Positions 15,620 through 26,180 of a stretch of DNA of 64,000 bases are shown piece by piece. The notes under the pieces are model-generated. The model was given only the letters and a program-made list of their open reading frames with translations. It was not told the origin of the DNA and searched no databases. The position numbers were made by a program, and so were the translations under genes. The first letter of the stretch is position 1. Every line of letters begins with the position of its first letter. This DNA comes from Nocardia otitidiscaviarum NBRC 14405 (GTDB lineage: Bacteria; Actinomycetota; Actinomycetes; Mycobacteriales; Mycobacteriaceae), in contig NZ_BAGD01000280.1 in NCBI RefSeq assembly GCF_000308635.1, positions 35,932 through 99,931 on the forward strand. The letters run 5' to 3'.

Positions 15620-16909
15620 TCATGTTCTCGGTCGCCTCCGCTGTGATGTTCCGTTCGAACGTGACCGGCGCGCCTGTCTTCCCTTTGCGCGACCGTTGCC
15701 GGTGTCGACGCTGTCGGCCTCGGGTTCAACGAACTTCGACAACGCTACGGCGATGGCCATGTCACGGTCATTCGCTGCGTGCTGATAACGCATCGCTGCC
15801 GCCGGAGTCGAGTGTCCAAGGCGGTCCATCAGCTCCTTCAACGTCGCACCCGTCAACGCTGCCAGCACTGCGCCGGTATGCCGAAGGTCGTGCAATGTCA
15901 GATCGGCCTTGCCGTCGCCATCCGTGTCTTCACCGTCGCCCTCCGTCCAGCGTCCGGCTGCGCGGCATGCCCGGTACCAATGACGAGCGAACGTGGAGGG
16001 CGCAAGATGTCCACCGTGCACCGCAGGGAATAGCAGCGCACTCGGTTCGGGATCTACATGGTCACGGAGGTGATCTTCAACCGCTGGGATCAAGTGCGGC
16101 GGCACGGAAACGTACCGCACCCCAGCTTCGGACTTCGGCGCTTTGACCTTGCGGACCGCAACGCCCTTCTCGGTGCTCTTGAGACGAATCACCCCTCGTT
16201 CGACGTAGATCCGCCTCCGCCCTAGATCGACATCCTTCCGACGGAGCTCGGCCAATTCGCCGAATCGCAGCGCACACCATGTTGCGAGCAAGGCCATCAG
16301 TTGGAACCTTCTGGGCAGAGTCGCGACGATCGTTTCGAGTTCGCCCAGGGTGGCTGGACGGATGATGCGCGCTCGCTTGACGGTGCCAGCGCCCCGTATC
16401 CGACATGGGTTTCGATGAACCGGAACCTTCTTGTCGTCAACGGCGGTATTGAAGATCGTGGAGCACAGACCGTAGACCCGCGCACGCAAGGTAGGCGTCT
16501 GAGAATTCAGATTGGCGTACCACTTCCTGATGTCTTCTTCTTCAATCGAGCTAATCGGGTACTCACCAAGCACCGGAAGGATATGAGCGTCAAGCCAATC
16601 CCGATAGTCGCCTCGGGTCCGGTCTCCAAGGTCACGCTCCTTGATCCACCGTTCGGCGTACTCACGGAAGGTCATTCTGACCTCAATCGGAGTCTCGATA
16701 TCCGGTGGCTGCCACCGCTTTCGGATGATGTCCGCCTGCACCACCGACAGCCAGGCGCGTGCGTCCTGCTGTGTCAGAAAATAGGTCGGCGCTTTGTACC
16801 GCCGTCCATTGGGACCGTAGTAGCGCGCTCGAAACCGCCCGGTCGGCAATTCATCGACCGACCCGAACGTCCCCGACTTCCGGCGCTTGCGGCCCTCCCC
16901 ACGGACCAT
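15620..16909 (-). CDS. int: Tyrosine-type site-specific integrase
   Basis: 429 residues. An N-terminal arm-binding region and SAM-like core-binding domain (about 76-160) precede the catalytic domain with R215 (CALRFGEL), H340 and R343 (LHDLRHT), H366 (LGHST) and the nucleophile Y375 (AMRYQHA), so all catalytic residues are present. It recombines the element at the tRNA site about 200 bp to its right. Its basic tail (390-429) is longer than usual. Orientation towards the element interior and position beside the att fragment are standard for elements of this type. Confidence 0.95.
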   Translation of the reverse strand: MVRGEGRKRRKSGTFGSVDELPTGRFRARYYGPNGRRYKAPTYFLTQQDARAWLSVVQADIIRKRWQPPDIETPIEVRMTFREYAERWIKERDLGDRTRGDYRDWLDAHILPVLGEYPISSIEEEDIRKWYANLNSQTPTLRARVYGLCSTIFNTAVDDKKVPVHRNPCRIRGAGTVKRARIIRPATLGELETIVATLPRRFQLMALLATWCALRFGELAELRRKDVDLGRRRIYVERGVIRLKSTEKGVAVRKVKAPKSEAGVRYVSVPPHLIPAVEDHLRDHVDPEPSALLFPAVHGGHLAPSTFARHWYRACRAAGRWTEGDGEDTDGDGKADLTLHDLRHTGAVLAALTGATLKELMDRLGHSTPAAAMRYQHAANDRDMAIAVALSKFVEPEADSVDTGNGRAKGRQARRSRSNGTSQRRRPRT

Positions 16910-16934
16910 AAGAGTTCACCTCAGACTTGCGTAC

Positions 16935-16997
16935 TGACCTGACCCTGACCTCGGCTGACCTAGATTCTGACCCGAGGTAATGACCTAGATCTGACCT
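16935..16997. repeat. TGACCY repeat cluster (probable integrase or excisionase arm sites)
   Basis: TGACC followed by T or C occurs seven times in 63 bp (starting near 16935, 16940, 16946, 16956, 16968, 16981 and 16992), between int and the tRNA fragment. TGACCTAGAT occurs twice. Tandem direct repeats at this position are typical arm-type binding sites of the phage-type integrase. Confidence 0.7.
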
Positions 16998-17111
16998 GAG
17001 AAAAGTGTATCGGTGCAGATCGGTGCCGCCTAGCGCAAAAGACGCATCATCGAAAATTCGCTGGTAACACTGGGTTTCAGCTGGTCAAGGTCACGAAACA
17101 TAGAACACGCG

Positions 17112-17140
17112 TCACTGGTTCAATCCCAGTATCGCGCACC
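17112..17140 (+). other. Attachment site: 3' tRNA fragment (T-arm and acceptor half)
   Basis: TCACTGGTTCAATCCCAGT (17112-17130) forms a T-stem of 5 bp with a TTCAATC loop, followed by ATCGCGC-A and CC, the 3' acceptor strand. No matching 5' acceptor (GCGCGAT), D-arm or anticodon arm lies upstream. This is therefore the duplicated core left by integration into a tRNA gene whose complete copy should be beyond the left edge of the window. It marks the right end of the element. The tRNA identity cannot be told from this part. Confidence 0.82.
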
Positions 17141-17222
17141 GAAGTGTTCACGTACGTCGCTGCCGCAACACGCGCCACGCGAGCGCGCCCTGCCGATCCG
17201 GCAATATGGGACGATCTGCGGA

Positions 17223-17660
17223 GTGACCAGCAGACCCGAGCAGCAGCGGCTACGCGACCTCGCGGTATTGCGGCGCGTCCGGGACCGGATCGACCGGGAG
17301 TACGCCCAACCCCTGGATGTCGAACGGCTCGCCCGGGACGCGCACATGTCGGCGGGACATCTCAGCCGCCAGTTCCGGGCCGCCTACGGCGAGTCGCCCT
17401 ACTCGTATCTGATGACGCGGCGGATCGAACGCGCCATGGCGCTGCTGCGGCGCGGCGATCTGAGTGTCACCGAGGTCTGCTTCGAGGTGGGCTGCGCCTC
17501 GCTGGGCACGTTCAGCACCCGGTTCACCGAACTGGTCGGAATGCCGCCCAGCGTGTACAAGCGGGAGGCCGCGAACGAGGCGGCCGGCATCCCGGCCTGC
17601 GTGGCCAAGCAGATCACCAGACCGATCAGGAATCGAGAAGCCTCGACCGGCGGCCGGTAA
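17223..17660 (+). CDS. AraC-family transcriptional regulator (short)
   Basis: 145 residues, essentially only the two helix-turn-helix motifs of the AraC DNA-binding domain (about 27-50 LDVERLARDAHMSAGHLSR and 78-101 LSVTEVCFEVGCASLGTFS), with no N-terminal ligand domain, as in SoxS/MarA. GTG start. It is the first chromosomal gene right of the element, 14 bp upstream of a VOC gene and in line with a UvrA-like gene, and probably controls both. Confidence 0.88.
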   Translation: MTSRPEQQRLRDLAVLRRVRDRIDREYAQPLDVERLARDAHMSAGHLSRQFRAAYGESPYSYLMTRRIERAMALLRRGDLSVTEVCFEVGCASLGTFSTRFTELVGMPPSVYKREAANEAAGIPACVAKQITRPIRNREASTGGR

Positions 17661-17674
17661 CTACCGTGATCAGC

Positions 17675-18088
17675 ATGGACATCAGCATCAATGCCTCCTA
17701 TCTGCCCCAGGACGATCCGGACGCCGCGCTGGCGTTCTACCGGGACACCCTCGGCTTCGAGGTCCGCAACGACGTCGGCTACGAGGGCATGCGCTGGATC
17801 ACCGTCGGGCCGGTCGGCCAGCCCGATGTCTCCATCGTGCTGCATCCCCCGGCCGCCGATCCCGGCATCACCGACGACGAGCGGCGCGTCATCGCCGAGA
17901 TGATGGCCAAGGGCACCTACGCCGGAATCAATCTGGCCACCCGCGACCTCGACGGCGTCTTCGAGAAGGTGCAGGCCAGCGACGCCGCCGAGGTGGTGCA
18001 GGAACCGACCGACCAGCCGTACGGGGTTCGGGACTGCGCCTTCCGCGATCCCGCGGGCAATATGGTCCGCATCAAGCAGCTGGATTGA
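17675..18088 (+). CDS. VOC-superfamily (glyoxalase/bleomycin-resistance-like) protein
   Basis: 137 residues with two beta-alpha-beta-beta-beta modules: an N-terminal AFYRDTLGFEV and a C-terminal FRDPAGNMVRI signature. The family covers metal-dependent isomerases, dioxygenases and drug-binding proteins; no specific substrate can be named. TACCGT (17662-17667) precedes the ATG by 7 nt, consistent with an extra leaderless transcript inside the AraC-led operon. Confidence 0.85.
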   Translation: MDISINASYLPQDDPDAALAFYRDTLGFEVRNDVGYEGMRWITVGPVGQPDVSIVLHPPAADPGITDDERRVIAEMMAKGTYAGINLATRDLDGVFEKVQASDAAEVVQEPTDQPYGVRDCAFRDPAGNMVRIKQLD

Positions 18089-18126
18089 GAGCCGTCCGAC
18101 CGAACAAGAGGAAGACACCACGAGCT

Positions 18127-20508
<2,382 letters not shown>

Positions 20509-20646
20509 CTCGCCAGGCCAGCTCCGCACCGATCGCACGCCCGAACTCACCAGCGACACCGAGCCGAGCAGGCGGACGGTGAGCTGGGCATGGAGCTGGC
20601 CGCTCGGTGCGCCGCCGAACTCGGATTCGATATTCGAGAGGTGGTG

Positions 20647-21093
20647 CTACGCCTGTCGTTCCGCATTCTGGAGCGGGACCGAGCGGGCGCGCCACCATCG
20701 CACCAGCATGGTGGATCCGGTGACGAGGAGAGCTGCCAGCGGGATCAGCGGCAGGTAGGAGACCCATACGATGGGGTCCTCCGGGGCGAGGGCGACGAAG
20801 GTGGCGAGCACCGTCACCGTGAAAACGACCGCCGACCAGCGGTGCGCCTGCCGCACCCGCTGTCCCCGCACCCAGCCGACCGGGCGCGGCGCGGCACCGC
20901 GACGGGCGCTCGTATACGACGACACCAGCAGGTACAGACCGGAGAACGCCAGTACGGCGAGCGGCGCCAGCGGCAGGTAGGACAGCCATTCGGGGCCGCC
21001 CACCGCCAATCCGATCACGGTGACGACGGTGGTCGCCACGAAGGTGACGGCCAGCCACCGGTGCGCCTGCCTGATCCGGATATTCCTGGTCAT
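20647..21093 (-). CDS. Four-transmembrane protein made of two tandem repeats
   Basis: 148 residues. The first half (RIRQAHRWLAVTF then WLSYLPLAPLAVLAFSG) and second half (RVRQAHRWSAVVF then WVSYLPLIPLAALLVTG) align throughout, so the gene arose by internal duplication of a two-helix unit. The conserved R-x-R-Q-A-H-R-W opens each repeat on the cytoplasmic side. No family or function recognised. It starts at ATG 21093 and stands alone between convergent or divergent neighbours. Confidence 0.75.
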   Translation of the reverse strand: MTRNIRIRQAHRWLAVTFVATTVVTVIGLAVGGPEWLSYLPLAPLAVLAFSGLYLLVSSYTSARRGAAPRPVGWVRGQRVRQAHRWSAVVFTVTVLATFVALAPEDPIVWVSYLPLIPLAALLVTGSTMLVRWWRARSVPLQNAERQA

Positions 21094-21517
21094 GGTGGTC
21101 TCCTCTCCGTTCGAGCCACGCCGCCGCGGCACTCGCGGGCGGATGTTCCGGAGTCGACGCTAGCTACGGCCCGGAGAGCGGCGCTTCTCGATTCCTGACC
21201 GATTGCGGCGGCGGTCGCGGCGCAGGTCGTCACCGCCGTCACGGCGCGGGATCGGGCGCGAGCCGAGCGGGTTCGCCGCCGAGAACGGACACCGCGGGCG
21301 TCCACGACAGCTGTTCGGGCACCGGCGCGCCGGAGACGGGGCGAGATTCCGCACAACGGGCGGCGACGCGGCACACCGCCCGCACCCCAGACGGACCCGA
21401 CGGGTGCGCACACCCGGTGCGCTCGAAGCCGTTTCGCGGTCACCGGTCCCGCACGGGCGGCGGCGGCCGCCCCCTAGGGTTGAAGCCGACGGGTGCGCCC
21501 GCCGAGAGGAGTTGCCG
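21094..21517. other. Intergenic region with the promoter of the DUF3754-like gene
   Basis: About 420 bp without a credible gene. It separates two divergent membrane-protein genes. The only signals I see are TAGGGT (21475-21480) as a -10 for the rightward gene and its ribosome site GAGAGGAG just before 21518. Confidence 0.5.
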
Positions 21518-22765
21518 ATGGAACACTTTCTGCCGTTTCGCAAGAGCGCGGTCATCTCGCTGTGCGCCGACGAGGTGCCCGAGACCGAGCGGGAGTCCTT
21601 CCTGGAGTTCGCACGATTACTGGCGGCCCTGGTCCACTACTCGTTCCACGAGCGCGGCGATGCGGTGCTCGACGCGTATCAGCTGGTCGATCCGGCCGAG
21701 GATATGCGGGTGATCCGGACCGCGACCCCGCCGGAGCGGGCGGCGGCGCGGCAGCGGGTGGAGCGGGAGCTCATCGCACTGGCGGAGGCGGCCAATTTCA
21801 CGCGCATCGACGAAGCCGAGATCGAGCGGGCCTTCGCCGAACAGTCGCTGGTGAAGGTGCGGCTGGAGGTGGAGGACGAGAATATCGACACGGTGCTGTT
21901 CTTCCGGCGCGGCGAGACACGCAAAACCGAACGGGTGAAGTCGCTGTACGGGTTGCGGCGGCGCACCGTCGAATTCACCAGCTACGCCAAGGTGCTGGTG
22001 TATATCGCGTTCACCGAGCGCGAGCAGGCCGACGACGGGCAGCCCGCCGGCGGTGTGCTGTTGAAACTGTTCCAGGATGTGCCGCGCAATGATCTGGAGA
22101 TGCTGTATCCGAGCGTGCGCGTGCGTATGCGGCCGCTGGACAAACTGCTCATCGGGGTGCCCGCGGTGGTTTCCGGGATCATCGTCGTGGTCACCAAGCT
22201 GATCGCCTCGATGGGGCTGCTGGTGCTGCTGCTGGCCTTCTGGCTCGGACTCCGCGACGAATCGGTCACGCTGGATCAGACCGCGCTGGTCACGCTCGGG
22301 GCCGGACTGGCGGCCTTCGGCGGGTATCTGGTGCGCCAGTTCTCGAAGTTCAAGAACCGCAAGATCAAGCTCATGAAGACGCTGTCGGAGCACCTCTACT
22401 TCCGCAATCTGGACAATGACGCGGGCGTCTTCCACCACCTGCTGGGGGCGGCGGAGGAATCGGAGGTCAAGGAGGCGCTGCTCGCCTATCACTTCCTGCG
22501 CACCGCCGAGCACCCGCTGACCGCGGCGGAACTGGACCGGCGCATCGAGGAGTGGTTCCGCAAGCACTGGCGGACCACCTTCGACTACGAGGTCTCCGAC
22601 GGGCTGCGCAAACTGCGGGAACTGGAGTTGCTCACCGAGGGCGAGGGTGGAGCCCTCGGGGTGGTGTCACTGCCGGAGGCGAAACAGCGGTTGGATCATC
22701 GCTGGGACAATCTGTTTCGCTTCCACACGCCAGCGTCGGGCACACCGGGCGCACAGAACCGATAG
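21518..22765 (+). CDS. DUF3754/TMEM143-like membrane protein
   Basis: 415 residues. A large soluble N-terminal region (1-200), two hydrophobic segments about 211-240 and 252-280 (VSGIIVVVTKLIASMGLLVLL and ALVTLGAGLAAFGGYLV), then SKFKNRKIKLMKTLSEHLYFRNLDND, a conserved-looking basic/aromatic motif, and a helical C-terminus. This matches the DUF3754 family related to TMEM143, whose function is unknown. ATG 21518 has a GAGAGGAG ribosome site. Confidence 0.78.
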   Translation: MEHFLPFRKSAVISLCADEVPETERESFLEFARLLAALVHYSFHERGDAVLDAYQLVDPAEDMRVIRTATPPERAAARQRVERELIALAEAANFTRIDEAEIERAFAEQSLVKVRLEVEDENIDTVLFFRRGETRKTERVKSLYGLRRRTVEFTSYAKVLVYIAFTEREQADDGQPAGGVLLKLFQDVPRNDLEMLYPSVRVRMRPLDKLLIGVPAVVSGIIVVVTKLIASMGLLVLLLAFWLGLRDESVTLDQTALVTLGAGLAAFGGYLVRQFSKFKNRKIKLMKTLSEHLYFRNLDNDAGVFHHLLGAAEESEVKEALLAYHFLRTAEHPLTAAELDRRIEEWFRKHWRTTFDYEVSDGLRKLRELELLTEGEGGALGVVSLPEAKQRLDHRWDNLFRFHTPASGTPGAQNR

Positions 22766-22790
22766 GCCCCGGAGACCATGGCCGCGGTGT

Positions 22791-23210
22791 TCAGGCCACG
22801 CAGAACTCGTTGCCCTCGGGGTCGGCCATGGTGACCCAGGAGAACGGCCCCTGCCGTCCCTCGTGCAGCGGCTTCGCGCCGAGTTCGGTCAGCCGCTCCA
22901 CCTCGGCCGCCCGCCGCTCGTCCCCCACCCGGATATCCAGATGTAGTCGGTTCTTCACCGTCTTGGCCTCGGGCACGAGCTGGAACAGCACCCGGGGCCG
23001 CTCCGGATGCCGGATGGCCGTCCCGATCTTCCAGACCAGCTTTCCCCGATGCGTCGTGGTGTCGTCCTCCGAGGCGTGCCCCTGCGCGACCATGGTGCGA
23101 ATGAAGTCCTCGTCCTGGGGTTCGACCTCCCACCCCAGCGCCTCCGCCCACCAGTCGGCCTGGGTGTGCGGATCGGCGCAGTCGACGACCACCTGAAATT
23201 CGTATCCCAT
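22791..23210 (-). CDS. VOC-family glyoxalase-like protein
   Basis: 139 residues starting MGYEFQVVVDCADPHTQADWW. The pattern is that of the actinobacterial glyoxalase-like group with WKIGTAIRHPERPRVLFQLV and C-terminal MADPEGNEFCV. Enzymatic role unknown. The start at 23210 is supported by TAGGGT (minus strand, 23218-23223) 7 nt upstream, a leaderless arrangement. Confidence 0.83.
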   Translation of the reverse strand: MGYEFQVVVDCADPHTQADWWAEALGWEVEPQDEDFIRTMVAQGHASEDDTTTHRGKLVWKIGTAIRHPERPRVLFQLVPEAKTVKNRLHLDIRVGDERRAAEVERLTELGAKPLHEGRQGPFSWVTMADPEGNEFCVA

Positions 23211-23276
23211 GGGCCGTACCCTAGCGCCGGGCACCGACAGCCCCGATTTCTTCGGACGGCTCGGCCGTGGAAACGC

Positions 23277-23963
23277 TCAGACGAGGTCCGCGAACGATTC
23301 GACATCGGCGATGCTGCCGGACACGATGAGCTGATCGCCGTCCATCACCACGGTATCCGGCGTGGCATAGGTGAATTCGCCGCCGCGCCGCTTGATGGCG
23401 ACGACCGTCACGTCGAACTGCTGCCGCAGACCGCTCTCGGTAAGCGTCATCCCGATCGCCGCGCGCGGAGCAGTGGTGCGCACCATGGCGTAGTCCTCGT
23501 CGAATTCGATGTAGTCGAGCATGCGCCCGGTCACCAGGTGCGCGATGCGTTCGCCCATATCGAATTCCGGCAGCACCACGTGATGCGCGCCGATGCGCTC
23601 GAGGATGCGGCCGTGCTGGCGGCTGGTGGCCTTGGCCCAGATGCGTGGGATCTTGAAGTCGACGAGCAGGGAGGTGGTGAGAATGCTCGCTTCCAGATCG
23701 GTGCCGATGCCGACCACCGCGTGTGGGAAGTCCGGTACGCCTAGCTGTTCCAGCGCGGCTATATCGGTGGTGTCGGCGACCGCGACGTGGGTGAGTTCGT
23801 CGGAGTAGTTCTGCACCAGGCGAGGATCGGAGTCGATGGCCAGCACCTCGGAGCCGTGCACGACCAGTTCGCGAGCCAGTGAGCCGCCGAACCGGCCCAA
23901 CCCGATGACGACCACCCTGGTACCGGGGTGTTTGGGGGCCTTGGTGAATGGTGTCCTAGCCAA
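23277..23963 (-). CDS. TrkA/KtrA-type potassium-channel regulatory subunit (RCK)
   Basis: 228 residues. Rossmann fold with VVVIGLGRFGGSLARELV and the acidic strand end AIDSD, then a TrkA-C domain (about 150-228). It binds NAD(H) or ATP and gates the TrkH-type channel encoded just upstream. The TTG start (23963) lies inside the TrkH stop region, with GGAGGAG 10 nt upstream; no ATG or GTG fits. The two genes overlap by 8 bp, so they are co-translated. Confidence 0.9.
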   Translation of the reverse strand: MARTPFTKAPKHPGTRVVVIGLGRFGGSLARELVVHGSEVLAIDSDPRLVQNYSDELTHVAVADTTDIAALEQLGVPDFPHAVVGIGTDLEASILTTSLLVDFKIPRIWAKATSRQHGRILERIGAHHVVLPEFDMGERIAHLVTGRMLDYIEFDEDYAMVRTTAPRAAIGMTLTESGLRQQFDVTVVAIKRRGGEFTYATPDTVVMDGDQLIVSGSIADVESFADLV

Positions 23964-25335
23964 CGATGGGTCGCTCCTCCGGTAGCTCGTAGCGGCGTTC
24001 GTGCTCGCGCAGCGCGAGGGCGGACGCCAGGGTGATCGGACCGACACGGCCGATGAACATGAGGCCGATCAGCAGCAGATGCCCGGTGGTCGGCAGATCG
24101 GCGGTGATGCCGGTGGACAGGCCTACGGTGCCGAACGCCGAGGTCACCTCGAACAGCACGTCGTCGAGGGGCAGATGCGACAGCCGCAGCAGCGTCATGG
24201 TCGAGATCAGAACGACGCCGAGACTCAGCAGCGCCACGGTGATCGCCTGCCGCTGCACGGTCGCGGCCAGCCGCCGCCCCATCACGTGTACGGTCGGCTG
24301 GCCGCGCACCTCGGCGTACACCACGAACGCCAGTAGCGCGAAGGTGGTCACCTTGATCCCGCCCGCCGTGCCCGCGCTGCCGCCGCCGATGAACATCAGA
24401 GCGTCATTGACAAGCAGCGTGGTGGGGTGCAGGGCACCGACATCCACGGAGTTGAAGCCCGCGGTACGCGGGGACGCGCCGTGAAACACCCCCGCGAGCA
24501 GTTTGCCCGGCAGCGCCAGTGGGCCGAGGGTTCGAGGGTTGGTCCATTCCAGTGCTGTCACCAGCACGACACCGACGGCGAGTAGACCGGCGTAGGTCAG
24601 CACGGTGATCTTGGTGTGCAGCGACCATCCCGGGATTCGGACGCCCCGCAGCCGCGAGCGCATCGCCCGCGACACCTCGAACACCACCGGGAAGCCGATG
24701 CCGCCGAGAACGAACGCGATCATGATCGGCACGATGATCCAGCCGTCGGTGGCGACGCCGACCAGACTGTCGGGGTGCAGCCCGAATCCGGCGTTGTTGT
24801 AAGCCGAGATCGAGTGGAACACACCCCAATACAGGGCGGAGGCGAAGGAGTCACCCGTGGTCGCCAGGCGTCGCGCGGTCAGCACCACTGCAACGATCAC
24901 CTCGATCGACAGGCTCATGGCGAGAACGCCGACCACGACCCGCTTCGTCTCGCCGAGACGCAGCGTCTTGGTCTCGGCTTGGGCGATGAGCTGCATGCGC
25001 AGACCCATGCGGCGGGCGACCAGCAGACCGAGCAGCGAGGCCGCGGTCATGATGCCGAGCCCACCGATCTGGATGAGCGCGAGCACCACCGCCTCGCCGA
25101 AGCCCGACCAGTAGGTCGCGGTGTCGACCACCACCAGGCCGGTCACGCAGACCGCCGAGGTGGAGGTGAACAATGCCGTCTCCGGTGCCGTCCACGACCC
25201 CGATTCGGACGAGATCGGCAGCATCAGAAGCAACATGCCGAGCAGGTTGACCGCGGTGAAACCGACCACCGTCAGGCGGGCCGGATGGCCGAGCGGACCG
25301 AGTCGCCGGACCACCGGCAATGCCGTGCGCCCCAT
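23956..25335 (-). CDS. TrkH/KtrB-family potassium uptake channel subunit
   Basis: 459 residues with about ten membrane helices and four pore-loop repeats, including TSTSAVCVTGL, SAYNNAGFGL, ASPRTAGFNSVD and SAFGTVGLS, whose conserved Gly residues form the filter. It imports K+ across the plasma membrane under control of the RCK protein. GTG or ATG at 25335 opens the frame cleanly. Confidence 0.93.
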   Translation of the reverse strand: MGRTALPVVRRLGPLGHPARLTVVGFTAVNLLGMLLLMLPISSESGSWTAPETALFTSTSAVCVTGLVVVDTATYWSGFGEAVVLALIQIGGLGIMTAASLLGLLVARRMGLRMQLIAQAETKTLRLGETKRVVVGVLAMSLSIEVIVAVVLTARRLATTGDSFASALYWGVFHSISAYNNAGFGLHPDSLVGVATDGWIIVPIMIAFVLGGIGFPVVFEVSRAMRSRLRGVRIPGWSLHTKITVLTYAGLLAVGVVLVTALEWTNPRTLGPLALPGKLLAGVFHGASPRTAGFNSVDVGALHPTTLLVNDALMFIGGGSAGTAGGIKVTTFALLAFVVYAEVRGQPTVHVMGRRLAATVQRQAITVALLSLGVVLISTMTLLRLSHLPLDDVLFEVTSAFGTVGLSTGITADLPTTGHLLLIGLMFIGRVGPITLASALALREHERRYELPEERPIVG

Positions 25336-25510
25336 AGTGTCAGCGCAACGCGCCCGGCGGCGAACAGACGCTCATTTCCACACGGCCTCCTCCGACATGT
25401 CCGGCCTCGCCGGATGCGGTCGGCCGCGAAGAAGTTTATACGCGGTATCGACGGCCCTCGCGCACGACGGCTCCGCGTGGCGCGACTCCCGGAATACGAG
25501 CGGGACCAGC

Positions 25511-26098
25511 CTACTTCGACTCAGCTTTCGGACTCACCCGCAGGTGCGCGCGTTCGCCCTGTTTGCCGAAGAGGCTGAGGAATTCGACCGGATTGTCGTC
25601 GGCCGGACCGAACCAGTGCGGGACGCGGGTGTCGAATTCGGCCGCCTCACCGGGGAGCATGACGAAATCGTGTTCGGCGAGGATGACGCGCAGGCGGCCA
25701 TTGAGTACGTAGAGCCATTCGTAGCCCTCGTGGGTCTTGGGATCCGGATCGCCGCGGTGAGCATCGGGGGCGAGCACGAGCTTGTACGCCTGCACGCCGC
25801 CGGGGCGGCGGGTCAGCGGAATCATGGTCATGCCGTGCTGGGTGACCGGACGCAGGTGGACGCGCGGATCGCCGGTGGGTGGGGCGCCGACCAGTTCGTC
25901 CAGGGTGACGCGGTGGGCCTTGGCCAGGGGCAGCAGCAGTTCGAGTGTGGGGCGGCGGGCACCGGATTCCAGGCGGGACAGGGTGCTCACCGAGATGCCG
26001 GTGGTGGCGGAGAGACCGGTGAGGGTGACATCGCGCTGTTTACGCAGGGCGCGCAGGCGGGGGCCGACCGCTTCCAGGGCCTGATCCAGGTCTTCCAT
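25511..26098 (-). CDS. XRE-family regulator with C-terminal cupin domain
   Basis: 195 residues. Helix-turn-helix at about 15-70 (KQRDVTLTGLSATTGISVST), then a cupin barrel (about 100-190) with HEGYEWLYVLNGRLRVILAEHD. This SutR/PuuR-like class senses small metabolites. It is divergent from a flavin oxidoreductase gene, with a palindrome between them, and probably regulates itself and that gene. Confidence 0.88.
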   Translation of the reverse strand: MEDLDQALEAVGPRLRALRKQRDVTLTGLSATTGISVSTLSRLESGARRPTLELLLPLAKAHRVTLDELVGAPPTGDPRVHLRPVTQHGMTMIPLTRRPGGVQAYKLVLAPDAHRGDPDPKTHEGYEWLYVLNGRLRVILAEHDFVMLPGEAAEFDTRVPHWFGPADDNPVEFLSLFGKQGERAHLRVSPKAESK

Positions 26099-26106
26099 GC
26101 CTCCAG

Positions 26107-26123
26107 TTTGCCATAACGGCAAA
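26107..26123. promoter_or_regulatory. Palindromic operator TTTGCC-N5-GGCAAA
   Basis: TTTGCCATAACGGCAAA is a perfect 6-bp inverted repeat with a 5-bp spacer, located 9 bp from the XRE/cupin start and about 60 bp from the oxidoreductase start. Such a palindrome is a natural site for the adjacent regulator. Confidence 0.65.
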
Positions 26124-26180
26124 GGAGCTTGCCGAAATCGCGGGTTCGGGCGCATGGTCGTCGGCGAGGAGGTGGTCTGG

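Noticed and set aside
17040..17140. Complete tRNA gene at the right end of the element
   Set aside because: Only the T-arm and 3' acceptor strand are present; no 5' acceptor, D-arm or anticodon arm.
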